Assembly: GCA_028564705.1 (NCBI GenBank)
Contig: JAPXFQ010002700.1
Coordinates: 124,001-188,000, forward strand
Length of the DNA stretch: 64,000 nucleotides
Direction of reading: 5' to 3'
Source: Apricaphanius iberus
Lineage: Eukaryota; Chordata; Actinopteri; Cyprinodontiformes; Aphaniidae
Shown here: one piece after another, positions 60,416 through 64,000 of the stretch
Numbering within the stretch: position 1 is the stretch's first letter
Layout of the letters: each line of letters begins with the position of its first letter
The notes under the pieces: generated by a model
Told to the model about the DNA's origin: nothing
Database searches by the model: none
The model's input: only the letters and a program-made list of their open reading frames with translations
Translations under genes and position numbers: made by a program

Positions 60416-62578
60416 ACTAGAAAATTTCAGGAAATTTAGAGAAGGGACGGCCACGGTGTGCATGCTAATGCTAACTAGCATGCTAATGCTAATATTAGCT
60501 AACATTTTGGCATTACTATTGACTTGATCAGGACCAAAATATAGTCAAAAAGCTAAAATTAGCAAAAATGCTAACAAGAGCTAGCATGCTAATGCTAACC
60601 CTAGCATGCTAAAGCTAGCTAACATGTTGGCATTACTATAATCCCATTCAGTACAAAAATATATCAAAAAGCTAAAATTAGCTAAAATGCTAACAACAGC
60701 TAGCAAGCCTAATTCTAACTAGCATGCTAATGCTAGTTGACATGTTTGGCATTACTAGTTATAATCCCATTCAGTAACAAAATTATAGGTCAAAAAGCTA
60801 AAAATTAGCTAAAATGACTAGCAACAGCTAGCATGCAAAGCTAACTGAGCATGCGTAATGGCTAGCTAAGATTGTTTGGCATTAGTTATTAATAGGATTA
60901 GTAAGAAAATATCTGAAAAAAAATCAAAGCTGAAATCAACTAAAATTCATACAAGTGAAATGTAAAAAACAATGTAGTACTGTGTATAACATAGGGATTT
61001 TGGTTCCAGCTTTCAAACAAGAAAAAAAAAATTTTTGCTCCCCCTGGGATTCGAACCCACTACCTCTTGCATTGTATTCCTGTTCCTTCACAGTCACACT
61101 ACAACATCAGTTATACAACATTGAGTTTTAGGCCATATGATCTGTTGTCTTGTCTCCCAGTTCAGCTTTCAGCAAAGAAAAATTATTTGCTGCTCGCTCC
61201 TGGATTTGAACCCAGTATCTCTGGGATGCAAACCCTCTTCCTTAACCACTACGCCATCCAAACATACATATAACATTGACTTTTAGGCTATATGTTCTGT
61301 TGTCACCTCTCCATGTTCAGAGTGTTAAACAGCTGCGAACGAACCTTTCCCATTCGAAAACTATAGCAGCTATCAGGAAAATTATTGGAGTGTTAGCGAT
61401 ATTTATCCTTTGTGTTCAATTATTTCAAAGCACAACTCTCTATCTTATTCACAGATGAAATGGTACAGGCAGACAGGGGGACTGAGAAAGACAAAGACAG
61501 ATGGACTGACACATGGACTTGTTTGTAGTACTTCTCTCTATAGTACTGCATAGCATAACCTGTGTTTAAGTGGGGTTAAACACAGGTTTAAATGTATATA
61601 GACTGTGGAATGAACTTTAGTGAACTCTGATCAAAGGTGCTCCGTTTCCCCAGCAACAAGTGTGAGTGAAAACTGCAGCAGCTGCAAACACTTAAGATGA
61701 TTAAGAGCTTCAATTTTAAGAAAAAAGTCCAAAAAGTGCGCCGAACAAATCGTTTCCATTCGAAAACCGTACAAGGTATCGGAAAAATTCTTGAAGTGTG
61801 AGCGAGATGTATCATTTGTCTTCGTTCATGCCAAAGCAGAAGTCTCTACCTTATTCACAGTCCGAGAGGGAACGAGAGAAAAATGACTAAAAACATCTCT
61901 CTGGCTGAGATCATCCTGACCAGCCACAATGATAAACTATAGGACAAAAGCCCTAAAACTGGGTTCCACTTTGAGCGATCTAGAGCTCGCTGAGAGAAAA
62001 CCGTGCGATATAGGGAAATTTTGAAATGGAACTGAGAAATCACAAAGGTCGCTCTATTTCATGACCGAAAATCATGTCACTAGTGCGAAATATGTGACCG
62101 TGACGTCGAGTTAAATTTTTATGAGGACCTTCCAAAAGTTCATCACTCCACACTCTGCTTAACGAGCTGCTCCACTCTAAAAATCATCATTTGGGAAAAC
62201 TTTGGGTCGAACAAAGTCAGATTGCGACAAAACCGTAACAGATATCGACATGCGGTCTTCAATGCTGAACACAGCACGGACGTGGCTATAATCTGAATTT
62301 TTAATGGATTTTTTAGGTTATTGTATGGCTACACAGTAAATCTTCAAAAATAGTGGATTTTCATGATTTTTGGCCGTTTTTCCATTCATTTCCTATGGGG
62401 ATTTTGGGCATTTTTTGGCGTTGTTTTTCGCTTATTACGTCGCCATGGTAACTCCAATCGCTTATAAAAGTAATAGCTAACATCACGCGATCGAGCCGGT
62501 CGTTTTGATGTATATATTGTGGGTGTGCACGCTACGGTACGACCCGCATTAACGGTGGCGGAAGAATAATAAATAATA
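60416..62578 (+). repeat. Long tandem repeat, unit 4 (2163 bp)
   Basis: Nearly the same length as unit 3 and co-linear with it: minisatellite to about 60890, tRNA-like modules 61037-61109 and 61195-61260, tail ending AATAATAAATAATA at 62578. The minisatellite has unusual single-base insertions compared with the rest of the unit. Confidence 0.85.
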
Positions 62579-64000
62579 ACTAGAAAATTTCAGGAAATTT
62601 AGAGAAGGGACGGCCACGGTGTGCATGCTAATGCTAACTAGCATGCTAATGCTAATGTTAGCTAACATGTTGGCATTACTATAAACCCATTCAGTACCAA
62701 AATATATTCAAAAAGCTAAAATTAGCTAAAATGCTAACAACAGCTAGCATGCTAATGCTAACTAGCATGCTAATGCTAGCTAACATGTTGGCATTACTAT
62801 AATCCCATTCAGTACAAAAATATAGTCAAAAAGCTAAAAATAGCTAAAATGCTAACAACACTAGCATGCTAATGCTAACTAGCATGCTAATGCTAGCTAA
62901 CATGTTGGCATTACTATAATCCCATTCAGTACAAAAATATAGTCAAAAAGCTAAAATTAGCTAAAATGCGAGCAACAGCTAGCATGGTAATGCTAACTAG
63001 CATGCTAATGCTAGCTAAGATGTTGGCATTAGTATTAATAGGATTAGTATGAAAATATACGGAAAAAGCTGAAATCAACTAAAATGCATACGAGTGCAAT
63101 GTAGTACTGTGTATAACATAGGGATTTTGGTTCCAGCTTTCAAACAAGAAAAAAAAAAATTTTGCTCCCCCTGGGATTCGAACCCACTACCTCTTGCATT
63201 GTATTCCTGTTCCTTCACAGTTACACTACAACATCAGTTATATAGCATTGAGTTTTAGGCGATATGTTCTTTTGTATCGTCTCCCAGTTCAGCTTTCAGC
63301 AAAGAAAAATTATTTGCTGCTCGCTCCTGGATTTGAACCCAGTATCTCTGGGATGCAAACCCTCTTTCTTAACCACTACGCCAACACAGACATACATATA
63401 ACATTGAGTTTTAGGCCATATGATCTGTTGTCTCCTCTCCATGTTCAGAGTGTTAAACAGCTGCGAACGAACCTTTCCCTTTTTTTTTTTTTTTTTTTTT
63501 TTCTTTTTTTTTTTTTTGATGTTTTGTTGTGTGTGATCTTTTTTTTATTTTTGTTATTTTTTTTGTTTTTTTTGTTTTCCCATTCGAAAACTATAGCAGC
63601 AATCATGAAAATTATTGGAGTTTTAGCGATATTTATCCTTTGTGTTCAATTATTTCAAAGCACAACTCTCTATCTTATTCACAGAGGAAATGGTACAGGC
63701 AGACAGGGGGACTGAGAAAGACAGAGACATGGTCAGAAAGACAAAGACAGATGGACTGACACATGGACTTGTTTGTAGTACTTCTCTCTATAGTACTGCA
63801 TAGCATAACCTGTGTTTAAGTGGGGTTTAATAGGCCTTCAATGTATATAGACTGTGGGATGAACTTTAGTGAACTCTGATCAAAGGTGCTCCGTTTCCCC
63901 AGCAACAAGTGTGAGTGAAAACTGCAGCAGGTGCAGACAGTTTAGATGATTAACAGCTTCAATTTCAAGTAAATCCTCCAAAAAGTGCTCCAAACAAATC
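62579..64000 (+). repeat. Long tandem repeat, unit 5 (cut by window edge)
   Basis: Head and the best-preserved minisatellite (four regular copies, 62620-63030), tRNA-like modules (63164-63236 and 63322-63387), and a T-rich insertion at about 63480-63580. The array continues beyond the window. Confidence 0.85.
63480..63580. repeat. T-rich insertion in unit 5
   Basis: About 100 bp of T runs with a few other bases splits the otherwise invariant 'cctttcccattcgaaaac' of the unit. TTTCCC is present on both sides, suggesting a short target duplication or slippage. Confidence 0.75.

Noticed and set aside
63194..63715. 173-codon frame with a Phe-rich segment
   Set aside because: Reads through repeat unit 5 and a poly-T insertion; the Phe run is translated T tract.

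Overview
The window is teleost-fish-type nuclear DNA: AT-rich, almost free of coding sequence, and crowded with fish-typical transposable elements (hAT elements and MITEs, Tc1/mariner, piggyBac-like, Penelope-like, L2-type LINE, SINE-like pieces). The only convincing host exon is at 50143-50253 (+): 111 bp, phase 1-1, flanked by AG and GTAAGT splice signals. It encodes the start of the discoidin domain of a contactin-associated protein (CNTNAP/Caspr family, paralog unresolved). The simplest reading is that the whole window lies in the very large introns on both sides of that exon.

Layout. 1-8550: unannotated intronic DNA with a hAT MITE (2305-3147, 8-bp TSD), a Tc1 remnant (6063-6425) and an L2-like LINE 3' half (7097-8550, minus). 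8556-15975: a four-level transposon nest. A SINE-like repeat is split by a 7.1-kb DNA transposon (8783-15905, 6-bp TSD GAATGT). That transposon holds a hAT element (11016-15146, 8-bp TSD CTTGTGAG), and the hAT holds a Penelope-like retroelement (PLE, 11961-14870, 12-bp TSD). The PLE has a long open RT plus GIY-YIG frame, 639-bp inverted arms and a hammerhead-ribozyme motif in each arm. 17154-18235: a 1.1-kb DNA transposon with TTAA-type flanks. 20866-28654: hAT copies, a composite element carrying a histone-type 3' stem-loop, a second broken PLE copy (from 23110) with a 63-bp templated insert and a piggyBac-like element inside it, and a GC-rich foldback repeat. 29139-36480: hAT, a Tc1 fragment, a THAP-like fragment, a 1.54-kb Tc1 element with a dead transposase, another hAT, and a foldback repeat. 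36481-53294: mostly plain intronic sequence around the CNTNAP exon, with microsatellites.

53295-64000 (running off the window): a head-to-tail array of five 2.16-2.67-kb units. Each unit contains a 118-bp minisatellite, two antisense tRNA-like modules and internally duplicated segments. Some junctions carry near-perfect 96-bp hairpins. This array is the least explained structure here.

No operons, CRISPR arrays or rRNA genes were seen. Family names rest on motif recognition and hand-found TSDs and TIRs; no database search was possible.
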